This document shows, piece after piece, positions 37,967 to 48,923 of a stretch of DNA of 64,000 nt (its first letter is position 1; each line of letters begins with the position of its first letter). The notes beneath the pieces were generated by a model. That model was given only the letters and a program-made list of their open reading frames with translations, had not been told where the DNA came from and searched no databases. Source of the DNA: Comamonas granuli NBRC 101663 (GTDB taxonomy: Bacteria; Pseudomonadota; Gammaproteobacteria; Burkholderiales; Burkholderiaceae_C); assembly GCF_000739995.1 (NCBI RefSeq), contig NZ_BBJX01000004.1, positions 248,001 through 312,000 on the forward strand, read 5' to 3'. The translations under genes and the position numbers were made by a program.

Positions 37967-37996
37967 TCGCGCGCTTCGTGTTTCAGACGACGGTCC

Positions 37997-40381
<2,385 letters not shown>

Positions 40382-40422
40382 TCAGGCCACAGCCCACTTC
40401 ACGCCGCTGCTGCGCCACCTCC

Positions 40423-41298
40423 ATGGATCTGAATGCCCTGCTGGCCACGCCTGCCGTCCTGCCCAGCATGCCCAAGGCGGTGGCCCTGCTCATGAGCGAG
40501 CTGGCGCACCACGAGCCCAGCCTGCGGCGCGTGAACCAGCTCTTCGGCACCGATCCGGCGCTGGCGGCGCGCCTGCTCGAGCGCGCCAATTCCGACGCGT
40601 TCGATGCGCCGCGCAGTGTCGCCGGCATCGCCGAGGCCCTGGCCCTGCTTGGCACGGCGCAGTTGCGCGAGTTGGTGGGAACGGCGCCGCTGGGCACGAC
40701 CTCGCGCTCCGTCCCGGGCATGAATCTGCAGCAGTTCTGGCGCTACAGCCTGGCCACGGCCAAGTACGCCCGCTCGCTTGCCGGCAGCGTGCTGCAAAGC
40801 CAGCCCGCGGCCTACACCGCCGGGCTGTTGCACGGCATGGGCGAACTGCTCATCCACCTGGCCGACCCCGAGCGCGTGCAGTCGCTCAACACACTGGTGG
40901 GGCCGCTGGACCTGCGCCGCTGCAAGCTGGAGACGCGCATCTTCGGCTACTGCTACAGCCAGGTCAGCGCGCAACTGGCCCAGCGCTGGCAATTGCCCGA
41001 GTCCGTGGTCGATGCGCTCAAGTACCTGCACGCCCCCTTCGACAACCGCGCCTACGAGCCGCTGGCGGGCGTGGTGCACCTGGCCGTGTGGCGTGTGCGC
41101 GCGCACGAGGCGGGCATGGGCGAGAAGGAAATGGTCGTCAGCTTCCCCGACCAGGTGGGCCTGCCCCTGGGGCTGGACATCGACATGGTGCTGCGCCAGG
41201 ACCCCATCGACTGGACCCCCAAGCCCGATGTGGACGATGGTAATGGCGACGATGGCTCCGGCAGCGACGCCGACTCACTGAACGTCTACCTGGTCTGA
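40423..41298 (+). CDS. HDOD domain protein
   Basis: A 291-residue HDOD-domain protein. The domain covers about residues 8-205 (LPSMPKAVALLMSEL at the start, then HGMGELLIHLADP). HDOD proteins act in signalling and motility control in proteobacteria, usually without catalytic residues. The acidic C-terminal stretch (DVDDGNGDDGSGSDADS) is low-complexity. It begins 42 bp after tex and converges on the alcohol dehydrogenase gene. Confidence 0.88.
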   Translation: MDLNALLATPAVLPSMPKAVALLMSELAHHEPSLRRVNQLFGTDPALAARLLERANSDAFDAPRSVAGIAEALALLGTAQLRELVGTAPLGTTSRSVPGMNLQQFWRYSLATAKYARSLAGSVLQSQPAAYTAGLLHGMGELLIHLADPERVQSLNTLVGPLDLRRCKLETRIFGYCYSQVSAQLAQRWQLPESVVDALKYLHAPFDNRAYEPLAGVVHLAVWRVRAHEAGMGEKEMVVSFPDQVGLPLGLDIDMVLRQDPIDWTPKPDVDDGNGDDGSGSDADSLNVYLV

Positions 41299-41326
41299 GA
41301 GGTGGAGCTGGCGCTGGTCGGCGCCG

Positions 41327-42463
41327 TTACATCGACGCCGCCAGCAGTTCGCGGTATTCCTCGGCCGTGGCCACACGCGGGTTGGTCTTGTGGCAGTGGT
41401 CGGCCAGCGCGCCCTTGATCACGTCGTCGAACAGCGCCTCGGTCACGCCCATGGCGGCCAGGCCCGTGGGCAGGCCCAGGCGCGCGTTCATGTCGCGGAT
41501 GGCCTCGGGGATGTCGGTGGCGCTGGCCAGGCCCATGGCGTGGGCCATGCGCTCCAGGCGCCGGTCCTTGCGCACCGATTCGCATTCGGCGTTGAAGCGC
41601 ACCACGGCCGGCAGGAACATGGCATTGAGCGTGCCGTGGTGCAGGCGCGGGTTCACGCCGCCCAGGCTGTGGCTCAGGCTGTGCACGGCGCCCAGGCCCT
41701 TCTGGAAGGCCATGGCGCCCTGCATGCTGGCGCTCATCATGTTCAGGCGCGCCTCGCGGTCGCTGCCGTCGCGCGTGGCGCGCTCGATGGCAGCCCAGCC
41801 GCGCTCCAGCCCGTCCAGCGCGATGCCGTCGGCCGGCGGGTTGAAGGCGGCGGACATGAAGGTCTCCATGCAGTGCGCGATGGCGTCCATGCCGGTGGCG
41901 GCCGTGAGCAGCGGCGGCAGGCCCAGCGTCAGCCCGGGGTCGCAGATGGCCGCCTTGGGCACCAGGTTCCAGGAGTGGAAGCCCAGCTTGCGGTGGTCAT
42001 CCACGATGATGATGGCGCCGCGCGCCACCTCGCTGCCCGTGCCGCTGGTGGTGGGCACGGCGATGAGCGGCGCTGCGGCGGCAGTGATGCGCGGCGAGCC
42101 GCCCTCGATGGTGGCGTAGTGCGTGAGCGGCCCCTCGTGCGTGGCGGCGATGGCAATGCCCTTGGCGCAGTCGATGGCCGAGCCGCCGCCCACGGCGATC
42201 AGGCCGTCGCAGCCCTGGGCCTGGTAGACCGCGACGGCGGCGCGCACGGCGGCCTCGGTGGGGTTGGAGGGCGTCTGGTCGAACACCGCCACGGCCATGC
42301 CGGGCAGGGCGTCCAGCGCCTTTTGCAGCACGCCGGCGGCCTTCACGCCGGGGTCGGTGACGACCAGCGGGCGCGTGATGCCCACGCGCTCGCACTCCTG
42401 CTTCAGCAGCTGGATGGCGCCGTACTCGAACTGGATCTGGGTGACGTAGTAGATGAATGCCAT
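41327..42463 (-). CDS. Iron-containing alcohol dehydrogenase
   Basis: A 378-residue group III alcohol dehydrogenase. NAD-binding GGGSAIDCAKG and the metal-binding signature with His residues (GMDAIAHCMETF, SLSHSLGGVNPRLHHG) are clear. It oxidises an alcohol or reduces an aldehyde; the substrate cannot be read. ATG at 42463 begins the typical MAFIYYVTQIQFEYGA. It is divergent from the exported hydratase-like gene, 75 bp away. Confidence 0.93.
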   Translation of the reverse strand: MAFIYYVTQIQFEYGAIQLLKQECERVGITRPLVVTDPGVKAAGVLQKALDALPGMAVAVFDQTPSNPTEAAVRAAVAVYQAQGCDGLIAVGGGSAIDCAKGIAIAATHEGPLTHYATIEGGSPRITAAAAPLIAVPTTSGTGSEVARGAIIIVDDHRKLGFHSWNLVPKAAICDPGLTLGLPPLLTAATGMDAIAHCMETFMSAAFNPPADGIALDGLERGWAAIERATRDGSDREARLNMMSASMQGAMAFQKGLGAVHSLSHSLGGVNPRLHHGTLNAMFLPAVVRFNAECESVRKDRRLERMAHAMGLASATDIPEAIRDMNARLGLPTGLAAMGVTEALFDDVIKGALADHCHKTNPRVATAEEYRELLAASM

Positions 42464-42538
42464 GGCCTGTGGGAGACAGCCGCCGCTGCCCGCTTGCGGA
42501 TAGGATTGGGTCAAACAACTTTAACCCCGGAGACCCGC

Positions 42539-43408
42539 ATGACCAAGACCCGCACCCTTGTCCCCCTGGCGCTGTCCGTCGCTTTTGCGACAAATGCTGG
42601 CGCGGCCTGCCTGAGCGATGCGCAGGCCGCCGACCTGGTGGCCAACTACCTCTCGCGCCAGCCCGCGGCCAACCCCGAGGGCCTGAGCGACGCCGACGGC
42701 GCCTGCACGCGCGCCAAGGTCAACGCGCTGCTGGCGCCGCGCCTGGGCAAGGTGGTGGGCTACAAGGCCGGCCTGACCAACCCGGCCGTGCAAAAGCGCT
42801 TTGGCACGGACAAGCCCGTGTGGGGCAAGCTCTACGAAGGCATGGTGCTGCAGAGCGGCGCCAGCGTGGAGGCCGCCTTTGGCGCCCGGCCCCTGTACGA
42901 GGCCGACATGCTGGTGCGCGTCAAGAGCGCGGCCATCAACCAGGCCCGCACGCCCCTGGAGGTGCTCGAAGCCATCGACCAGGTCATTCCCTTCGTCGAG
43001 CTGCCCGACCTCATGGTGCAGGCGCCTCCGAAGCTCAACGGTGCGGGCGTGGCCGCCATCAACGTGGGCGCGCGCCTGGGTGTGGCCGGCGCCCCGCTGC
43101 CGGTGCCCGTGCTGCGCGCCGAACGCTATGCCCTGCTCGACGCCCTGCGCGACATGAAGGTCACCCTCACCGACGCCAGCGGCGCGGCGCTGGGCGGCGG
43201 CAAGGGCAGCGACATCCTGGAGCACCCGCTCAATGCCGTGGTCTGGCTGGCCCAGGCGCTGGCGCAGGAAGGCCTGGCCATGCAGCCGGGCGAGCTCATC
43301 AGCCTGGGGTCGTTCTCGCCCCTGCTGCCGCCCAAGCCCGGCCTGGCGGTCACCGCCACCTATGACGGCCTGCCCGGCGCACAGCCCGTGCGCCTGCAGT
43401 TCAAGTGA
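42539..43408 (+). CDS. Exported MhpD/FAH-like hydratase family protein
   Basis: A 289-residue protein with the fold of 2-keto-4-pentenoate hydratase / 2-oxohepta-3-enedioate hydratase (GYKAGLTNPAVQKRFG, YEADMLVRV, FVELPDLMVQ, HPLNAVVWLAQAL, SLGSFSPLL). These enzymes are normally cytosolic. Here the first 22 residues form a clear Sec signal peptide (basic start, hydrophobic core, ATNAGA-A). It is therefore probably periplasmic. Whether it retains hydratase activity is unknown. The esterase gene follows, 14 bases after its stop. Confidence 0.85.
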   Translation: MTKTRTLVPLALSVAFATNAGAACLSDAQAADLVANYLSRQPAANPEGLSDADGACTRAKVNALLAPRLGKVVGYKAGLTNPAVQKRFGTDKPVWGKLYEGMVLQSGASVEAAFGARPLYEADMLVRVKSAAINQARTPLEVLEAIDQVIPFVELPDLMVQAPPKLNGAGVAAINVGARLGVAGAPLPVPVLRAERYALLDALRDMKVTLTDASGAALGGGKGSDILEHPLNAVVWLAQALAQEGLAMQPGELISLGSFSPLLPPKPGLAVTATYDGLPGAQPVRLQFK

Positions 43409-43422
43409 AGGAGGCGCCGTCC

Positions 43423-44394
43423 GTGGATTCCCATTCGCAGTTGCACCTCCACCACGCCCGCCTGACGCCGCAGATGCGCGGCGTGCTCGAGCGCATGCAC
43501 CGAGCCCGCCGTCCGCCGCTGCACAGCCTGAGCCCGGAGCAGGCGCGCGCCGCCTATGCCGCGGGGGCCGACGTGCTCGAAGTGCCGCGCGCCGTGCTGG
43601 CGCGGGTGGAGGACCTGCACATTCCTGCCCGCGACGGCCATGCCTTGCCCGCACGCCTGTACGCCCCGCGCACGGGCGCGGGCCTGCCCCTGCTGCTGTA
43701 CCTGCACGGCGGCGGGTTCACCATCGGCAGCATTGCCACGCACGACGTGCTGTGCCGCGAGCTGGCGCGCCTGGCGGACTGCATGGTGGTGTCGCTGGAC
43801 TACCGCCTGGCGCCCGAGCACCCGTTCCCCACAGCCAGCAACGACGCCTGGGACGCCCTGGCCTGGCTGGCCGCGCACGCCGATCGCCTGGGCGGCGACC
43901 GCACCCGCCTGGCCGTGGGCGGTGACAGCGCCGGAGGTACGCTGGCGGCGGTGAACGCCATCCTGGCGCGCGATGCCGGCCTGGGCCTGGCGCTGCAACT
44001 GCTGATCTACCCCGGCACCACGGCCCACCAGGACACAGCCTCGCACCAGACCTTTGCCCGCGACCTGGTCCTGGAGGCCGAAGCCATCGCCTGGTTTTTT
44101 GGCCACTACGTACCCGCACGCGCCGAGCGCGAAGACTGGCGCTTCGCCCCGCTGCTGGCCCCCGACCTGGAGGGCGTGGCCCCCGCCTGGATCGGGCTGG
44201 CCGAGTGCGATCCGCTGGTGGACGAGGGCATTGAGTACGCCGACAAGCTGCGTGCGGCCGGCGTGGCGGTGGACCTGGAGATCTACCGCGGCGTGACGCA
44301 CGAATTCATCAAGATGGGCCGCGTGATCCCCGAAGCGCGCCAGGCCCACCAACATGCCGCGAGCGCGCTGCGCCGCGCCTTTGATCTGGAGTGA
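43423..44394 (+). CDS. Alpha/beta hydrolase, HSL (hormone-sensitive lipase) family
   Basis: A 323-residue esterase. The HGGGF oxyanion motif, the nucleophile elbow GGDSAGG, and the Asp (ECDPLVDEG) and His (GVTHEF) of the triad are visible. It hydrolyses short or medium acyl esters. The start is a GTG at 43423, 8 bases after the ribosome site aaggagg; an earlier GTG at 43405 lies inside the upstream stop and is less likely. The next gene starts 7 bases downstream. Confidence 0.9.
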   Translation: MDSHSQLHLHHARLTPQMRGVLERMHRARRPPLHSLSPEQARAAYAAGADVLEVPRAVLARVEDLHIPARDGHALPARLYAPRTGAGLPLLLYLHGGGFTIGSIATHDVLCRELARLADCMVVSLDYRLAPEHPFPTASNDAWDALAWLAAHADRLGGDRTRLAVGGDSAGGTLAAVNAILARDAGLGLALQLLIYPGTTAHQDTASHQTFARDLVLEAEAIAWFFGHYVPARAEREDWRFAPLLAPDLEGVAPAWIGLAECDPLVDEGIEYADKLRAAGVAVDLEIYRGVTHEFIKMGRVIPEARQAHQHAASALRRAFDLE

Positions 44395-44401
44395 CCCACC
44401 G

Positions 44402-45259
44402 ATGCAACGTTCGGATTTCCGCTGCTTCCACCGCCTGCGCGTGCGCTGGGCCGAGGTGGACATGCAGAAAATCGTCTTCAACGCCCACTACCTGATGTAC
44501 GTGGACACCGCCATGATGGACTACTGGCGCGCCCTGGCCTTGCCCTACGAGGCCAGCATGGTGGCCCTGGGCGGCGACATGTACGTCAAGAAGGCGACGC
44601 TGGAGTACCACGCCTCGGCGCAGCTCGACGACCTGCTGGACATCGGCGTGCGCTGCGCGCGCGTGGGCAATTCCTCGGTGCTGTTCGAGGCGGGCATCTT
44701 CCGCGGGGAGCAGTTGCTGGTCTCGGGCGAACTGGTCTATGTCTTTGCCGACCCGGCCACGCAGACCTCCAAGCCCGTGCCGCAGGCCTTGCGCGCGGTG
44801 TTTGCGGCCTTCGAGGCGGGCGAGCCCATGGTGCAGGTGCGTTGCGGCGCCTGGCAGGACCTGGGCCCGGAGGCTGCGCAACTGCGCGAGGCGGTGTTCG
44901 TCGCGGAGCAGCGCATCGCCCCCGACATCGAGCGCGATGCGCTCGACCCGGACGCCGTGCACGTGCTGATCGCCAACCGCCTGGGCATGCCCATCGCCAC
45001 GGGCCGGCTGCTGGTGCAGGCCCCGGGCGTCGGGCGCATCGGCCGCATGGCCGTCGACCGGCTGCTGCGCGGCGGCGGCTGGGGCTTGCAGGCGCTGCGC
45101 GCGCTCGAAGACGCCGCCCGTGCGCGCGGCGACCGGCAGGTGCTGCTGCACGCCCAGGTGCAGGCACGCGGCTTCTATGAGGGGGCGGGCTACCAGGTCC
45201 AGGGCGAGCCCTGGCAGGAAGCAGGCATCGCCCACCTGGCGATGCTGCGGTCCCTGTGA
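44402..45259 (+). CDS. YbgC/FadM-type thioesterase fused to GNAT acetyltransferase
   Basis: A 285-residue protein of two domains. Residues of about 8-135 form a hotdog thioesterase with the catalytic-type motif RVRWAEVDMQKIVFNAHYLMYVD (Asp20). Residues of about 142-285 form a GNAT acetyltransferase of ElaA-like type (LREAVFVAEQ, ATGRLL, RIGRMAV, YEGAGYQ). A thioesterase and an acetyl-CoA-using transferase on one chain is a less usual architecture. It ends one base before the stop of the convergent aminotransferase gene. Confidence 0.86.
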   Translation: MQRSDFRCFHRLRVRWAEVDMQKIVFNAHYLMYVDTAMMDYWRALALPYEASMVALGGDMYVKKATLEYHASAQLDDLLDIGVRCARVGNSSVLFEAGIFRGEQLLVSGELVYVFADPATQTSKPVPQALRAVFAAFEAGEPMVQVRCGAWQDLGPEAAQLREAVFVAEQRIAPDIERDALDPDAVHVLIANRLGMPIATGRLLVQAPGVGRIGRMAVDRLLRGGGWGLQALRALEDAARARGDRQVLLHAQVQARGFYEGAGYQVQGEPWQEAGIAHLAMLRSL

Positions 45260-45260
45260 G

Positions 45261-46418
45261 TCAGAGCCGGCGCAGGCGTGCAAGGGCCGCGCGCAGGGTC
45301 TCGTCCTTCTTGGCGTAGCAAAAGCGCACCACGCGCTGGTCGAAGCCGTCGCCGTAGAAGGCCGACAGCGGAATGGCCGCCACGCCGATCTCGCGCGTGA
45401 GCCACTGGCAGAAGTCGGCTTCGCTCAGATCGCTCACGGCCGAGATGTCCACGCACTGGAAGTAGCTGCCGCTGCTGGGCAGCAGCTTGAGGCGCGATCC
45501 CTCCAGCCCCTGGCGGAACAGGTCGCGCTTGGCCTGGTAGAAGGCGGGCAACTGCTGCCAGGGCGTGGGGTCCTGCAGGTAGGCGGCCAGGCCGTGCTGC
45601 ATGGGCGTGTTCACCGTGAACACGTTGAACTGGTGCACCTTGCGGAATTCGGCCGTGAGCGGCGCAGGCGCGGCCACGGTGCCCACCTTCCAGCCCGTGA
45701 CGTGGAAGGTCTTGCCGAAGCTCGAGACGATGAAGGCGCGCGCCGCCAGGCCGGCAAAGCGTGCGGCGCTCTGGTGCAGCGCGCCGTCGTACACCATGTG
45801 CTCGTACACCTCGTCGCTGATGAGCAGCACGTCGGTGGGCGCCAGCAGCTCCTGCAGCGCCAGCATGTCGGCCTCGCTCCAGACGCTGGCGCTGGGGTTG
45901 TGCGGGCTGTTGATGATGAGGGCGCGCGTGCGCGGGCCGATGGCGGCGGCGATTTTGGTGAAGTCGGGCCGAAAGCTCCCGGGCGTGAGCGGCACGCGCA
46001 CCGCCTTGCCGCCGGCCAGCGCGATGTTGGGCACATAGCTGTCGTAACAGGGGTCGAGCACGATGACCTCGTCGCCCGGGTGCACGATGGCCAGGATGGC
46101 CGTGAGAATCGCCTGGGTGGCCCCGGCGGTAATGGTGATTTCGTTATCTGGGCAATACCGGCGTGCGCTGGCAGCTTCGATTTTTGTAGCAACCGCCTGG
46201 CGCAATGCAGGCACGCCGGGCATGGGCGGGTACTGGTTGTGGCCTGCACGCATGGCCTGGTGCACGGCGTCGACGAGGGCGCTGTCACAGTCGAAGTCCG
46301 GGAAGCCCTGGCCCAGGTTGACCGCGCCGTGCTTGGCGGCCAGGGCCGACATGACGCTGAAGATGGTGGTGCCCACGGTGGGCAGGCGGCTGGTGAGGAC
46401 GGGGGTGCGTTCGGTCAT
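45261..46418 (-). CDS. Pyridoxal phosphate-dependent aminotransferase (YbdL-like)
   Basis: A 385-residue class I/II aminotransferase. The PLP lysine lies in SSFGKTFHVTGWKVG; NLGQGFPDF, NSPHNPSA and the C-terminal RFCYAKKDETL are characteristic of the methionine/kynurenine aminotransferase (YbdL) group. It converts an amino acid such as methionine to its 2-oxo acid. Residues of about 85-93 (ATKIEAASA) coincide with a weak match to the dispersed repeat. Confidence 0.92.
   Translation of the reverse strand: MTERTPVLTSRLPTVGTTIFSVMSALAAKHGAVNLGQGFPDFDCDSALVDAVHQAMRAGHNQYPPMPGVPALRQAVATKIEAASARRYCPDNEITITAGATQAILTAILAIVHPGDEVIVLDPCYDSYVPNIALAGGKAVRVPLTPGSFRPDFTKIAAAIGPRTRALIINSPHNPSASVWSEADMLALQELLAPTDVLLISDEVYEHMVYDGALHQSAARFAGLAARAFIVSSFGKTFHVTGWKVGTVAAPAPLTAEFRKVHQFNVFTVNTPMQHGLAAYLQDPTPWQQLPAFYQAKRDLFRQGLEGSRLKLLPSSGSYFQCVDISAVSDLSEADFCQWLTREIGVAAIPLSAFYGDGFDQRVVRFCYAKKDETLRAALARLRRL
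46165..46192 (+). repeat. Weak partial copy of dispersed repeat
   Basis: The segment gcgctggcagcttcgatttt, followed by tgtagcaa, matches the right half of the dispersed repeat. It lies in the aminotransferase gene. The encoded protein has normal length here, so either only the right half remains or the match is by chance. Confidence 0.35.
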
Positions 46419-46433
46419 GGCGCAAAAAAGGAT

Positions 46434-47375
46434 TCAAAGCTCGTAGTCATGGACATGCCCGCTCATGGCACGGGCCACCAGGTCGCGGCTCAGGCGGTCG
46501 CTCAGCAGCTCGGCAAAGCGGAACACGAAGTGGCGCAGGTAGGCGCCGCGCTTCAAGGCCACGCGCGCCACGCTCTGGCCGAACAGGTGGCCCAGCGGGC
46601 GCACCTGCAGGTCGCCGATGGGGTCCTCGCGCATGGCCATCTCGGCCACGATGCCAATGCCCAGCCCCAGGCGCACATAGGTCTTGATCACGTCCGAGTC
46701 GATGGCTTCGAGCACGATGCGCGGCTGCAGGCGGCGCGCGGCAAAGGCGGCGTCGATCTTGCCGCGGCCGGTGAACGAGGGGTGGTAGGTGATGAGCGGC
46801 TCGTGGGCGATGTCGTCCAGGTTCACGCGCTCCTTCTGCGCCAGCGGGTGGCTGTGGGGCAGCACCAGCACGTGCTGCCATTCGTAGCAGGGCAGGGTGA
46901 CGAGCTCGGGGTAGTCGGCCAGCGACTCCGTGGCCACGCCGATTTCGGCCACCTCGTCGATCACCATGCGCGCCACCTCGTGCGGCGTGGCCTGGTGCAG
47001 GCTGATGTTGACCTTGGGGTAGGCCTCGCGCAGCCGGGCCACGGGCAGGGGCAGCACGTAGCGCGCCTGGGTGTGCGTGGTGGCGATGGACAGCGTGCCC
47101 GTGTCCTGGGCGCTGTACTGCTCGCCGATGCGCTTCAAGTTGCCCACCTCGCGCATGATGAGCTCGATGCTCTTGAGCACATGCTGCCCGGGCTCGGTGA
47201 TGCGCTTGAGGCGCTTGCCGTGGCGCGCGAAGATCTCCACGCCCAGCTCGCCCTCCAGCTCGATGATGGCCTTGGAGACCCCGGGCTGCGAAGTGTGCAG
47301 CGCCTTGGCGGCTTCGGTCAGGTTCAGGTTGCGGCGCGCGGCTTCCTGGACGAAGCGGAATTGGTGCAGATTCAT
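46434..47375 (-). CDS. CysB-type LysR family transcriptional regulator
   Basis: A 313-residue LysR-type regulator close to CysB/Cbl. The N-terminal helix-turn-helix (NLTEAAKALHTSQPGVSKAI) is the CysB type, and the effector domain starts LSIATTHTQARYVLP, as in CysB. It should control sulfur assimilation in response to O-acetylserine or sulfate. The upstream 40 bp contain ATGCAG/CTGCAT repeats, a candidate self-regulatory site. cbiX, encoding a siroheme-pathway enzyme for sulfite reduction, lies directly upstream. Confidence 0.92.
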   Translation of the reverse strand: MNLHQFRFVQEAARRNLNLTEAAKALHTSQPGVSKAIIELEGELGVEIFARHGKRLKRITEPGQHVLKSIELIMREVGNLKRIGEQYSAQDTGTLSIATTHTQARYVLPLPVARLREAYPKVNISLHQATPHEVARMVIDEVAEIGVATESLADYPELVTLPCYEWQHVLVLPHSHPLAQKERVNLDDIAHEPLITYHPSFTGRGKIDAAFAARRLQPRIVLEAIDSDVIKTYVRLGLGIGIVAEMAMREDPIGDLQVRPLGHLFGQSVARVALKRGAYLRHFVFRFAELLSDRLSRDLVARAMSGHVHDYEL

Positions 47376-47381
47376 ATCCAG

Positions 47382-47414
47382 ATGCAGCTAAAGAACTGCA
47401 TCATTATGCTGCAT
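47382..47414 (-). promoter_or_regulatory. Candidate CysB operator
   Basis: An inverted repeat atgcag (47382-47387) and ctgcat (47396-47401), plus a second ctgcat (47409-47414), lies 7-39 bp before the regulator's start. A -10-like cataat (minus strand) falls within it. The position fits autorepression. The assignment is by location and symmetry, not by comparison with known sites. Confidence 0.45.
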
Positions 47415-47423
47415 TTATCTAAG

Positions 47424-47810
47424 TCACTGGGGTTCGCAGGCAATCGACGCCATCAGGGCCACCATGCGCGGGTCTTCGCCAATGGCGCTTTGCACCTGGA
47501 TGTCGGTGTCCGGGTGGGCCGTGCGCAGCGCCTGCACCAGGGCCGGCAGGTCTTCGCGCGCGTGCCGGCCGACGCCCAGGAACATGGGGCAGATGGTGAT
47601 CTGTCGTATGCCGCCATCGACCAGGTCCTGCACCGCGCTGGGCAGGTCGGGGGCCGTGAGCTCCAGGTAGGCGCAGCGCACGGCAATGGCGGTGCCGTGG
47701 TGCTGCTGGATGTAGCGGCCTACGGCCTCGATGGGTGCGCTCCAGAGCGGATCGCGCGAGCCATGGGCAAACAGGATGACGCCGCGGGGGGCGGAGGTGG
47801 TGGTGTGCAT
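47424..47810 (-). CDS. cbiX: Sirohydrochlorin chelatase CbiX
   Basis: A 128-residue short-form CbiX/SirB chelatase, which inserts ferrous iron or cobalt into sirohydrochlorin for siroheme or cobalamin. It begins the family strand LFAHGSRDP with the metal-site His, and ITICPMFLGVGRHAREDLP carries the second His. Next to a CysB-type regulator, a role in siroheme for sulfite reductase is likely. Its stop lies 48 bp upstream of the regulator's start. Confidence 0.92.
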   Translation of the reverse strand: MHTTTSAPRGVILFAHGSRDPLWSAPIEAVGRYIQQHHGTAIAVRCAYLELTAPDLPSAVQDLVDGGIRQITICPMFLGVGRHAREDLPALVQALRTAHPDTDIQVQSAIGEDPRMVALMASIACEPQ

Positions 47811-47813
47811 AGG

Positions 47814-48923
47814 TCAGCGCCGCAAGACCAGCCAGGTGAATGCGGCCAGTGAAGCAAGGGAGTAGATGATGCCCGGCGCCGCCGCCGTGAGCCACGGCGA
47901 CCACTTCTGCAGGTTGCCTGCAAAGCCGAACAGGTTGTTGAGCAGGAAGAAGCTGATGCCCGCCATGACGCCGCCGAACACGTAGGCGGCAATCGACCCC
48001 GAGCGGAAATGCAGGTAGGCAAAGGGCAGGGCCAGGACCACCATGACCAGGCAGCTCAAGGGGTAGAACACCTTGCGCCAGAACTCGATTTCGTACTTCT
48101 GCGCCGCCTGGCCGTTGTTCTTGAGGTGGTTGATGTACTGGAACAGGTCGATGGTGGCCATGCGGTCGGGTTTGAGCACGGCGGCCGCCACCATGTCGGC
48201 GCTGATGCTGGTGGGCCAGGCCGTCTCGGCCCATTGCTCCTGCACGACGGCCGGCGCCTGTTCGCCGCCCGGAGTGAGGAAGCTGCTGCGCCGCGCCTGC
48301 AGCAGCGTCCAGTGGCCGGTGGGGCCGAACTGTGCACGCTCGGCGTGGATCTGCGCGGCCAGATGCCCTTGGCGGTCGAATTCGATGATGCGCACGTCCT
48401 GCATGGTGCCATCGTTAGCCAGGGCGCGCACGTTCACGGCATAGGAGTGGTCCTCGCGGCGCTCCTTGAGCCATGCGCCGGTGGCCCCCGTCGTGAGCCG
48501 CCCCTGCGCGCGCGCCTTGACGAACTGCGCCGCCCTGTCGCTCAGCGGGGCGATGTAGTCGCCCACGGCAAAGGTGAGCAGCACGAAGCCCAGGCCCAGG
48601 GTGAGCAGCATCTTGAGGGCGCGGCCCGGCCCCAGGCCGCTGGTGCGCATGATGGTGAACTCGGAGCTCTGCGCCAGCCGCGCCATGACGAAGATGGTGC
48701 CGATCAGCACCGTGATGGGCAGCAGCTCGTAGAGGTGGCTGGGAATGCTCAGGCCCACGTAGAGCACCGCCAGCGAGATGCCGTAGCCCGGCGAGGCGCT
48801 GCGGCCGACCCAGCGCAGCTCATCGACCAGGTCGAAGAAAAAGAACAGTGCCAGGAACCCCAGGGTGACGAAGGCCACCGCACCCAGCACTTCGCGGTGC
48901 ACGAATCGGCGCAGCGTCTTCAT
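47814..48923 (-). CDS. lptG: LPS export ABC transporter permease LptG
   Basis: A 369-residue inner-membrane protein, LptG. With LptF and the ATPase LptB it extracts lipopolysaccharide from the inner membrane. Three N-terminal and three C-terminal helices flank a periplasmic beta-jellyroll domain (about 120-265). The conserved start LRRFVHREVLGAV and EFWRKVFYPLSCLVMVVLALPFAY are seen. Its ATG overlaps the lptF stop by 4 bases. Confidence 0.95.
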   Translation of the reverse strand: MKTLRRFVHREVLGAVAFVTLGFLALFFFFDLVDELRWVGRSASPGYGISLAVLYVGLSIPSHLYELLPITVLIGTIFVMARLAQSSEFTIMRTSGLGPGRALKMLLTLGLGFVLLTFAVGDYIAPLSDRAAQFVKARAQGRLTTGATGAWLKERREDHSYAVNVRALANDGTMQDVRIIEFDRQGHLAAQIHAERAQFGPTGHWTLLQARRSSFLTPGGEQAPAVVQEQWAETAWPTSISADMVAAAVLKPDRMATIDLFQYINHLKNNGQAAQKYEIEFWRKVFYPLSCLVMVVLALPFAYLHFRSGSIAAYVFGGVMAGISFFLLNNLFGFAGNLQKWSPWLTAAAPGIIYSLASLAAFTWLVLRR

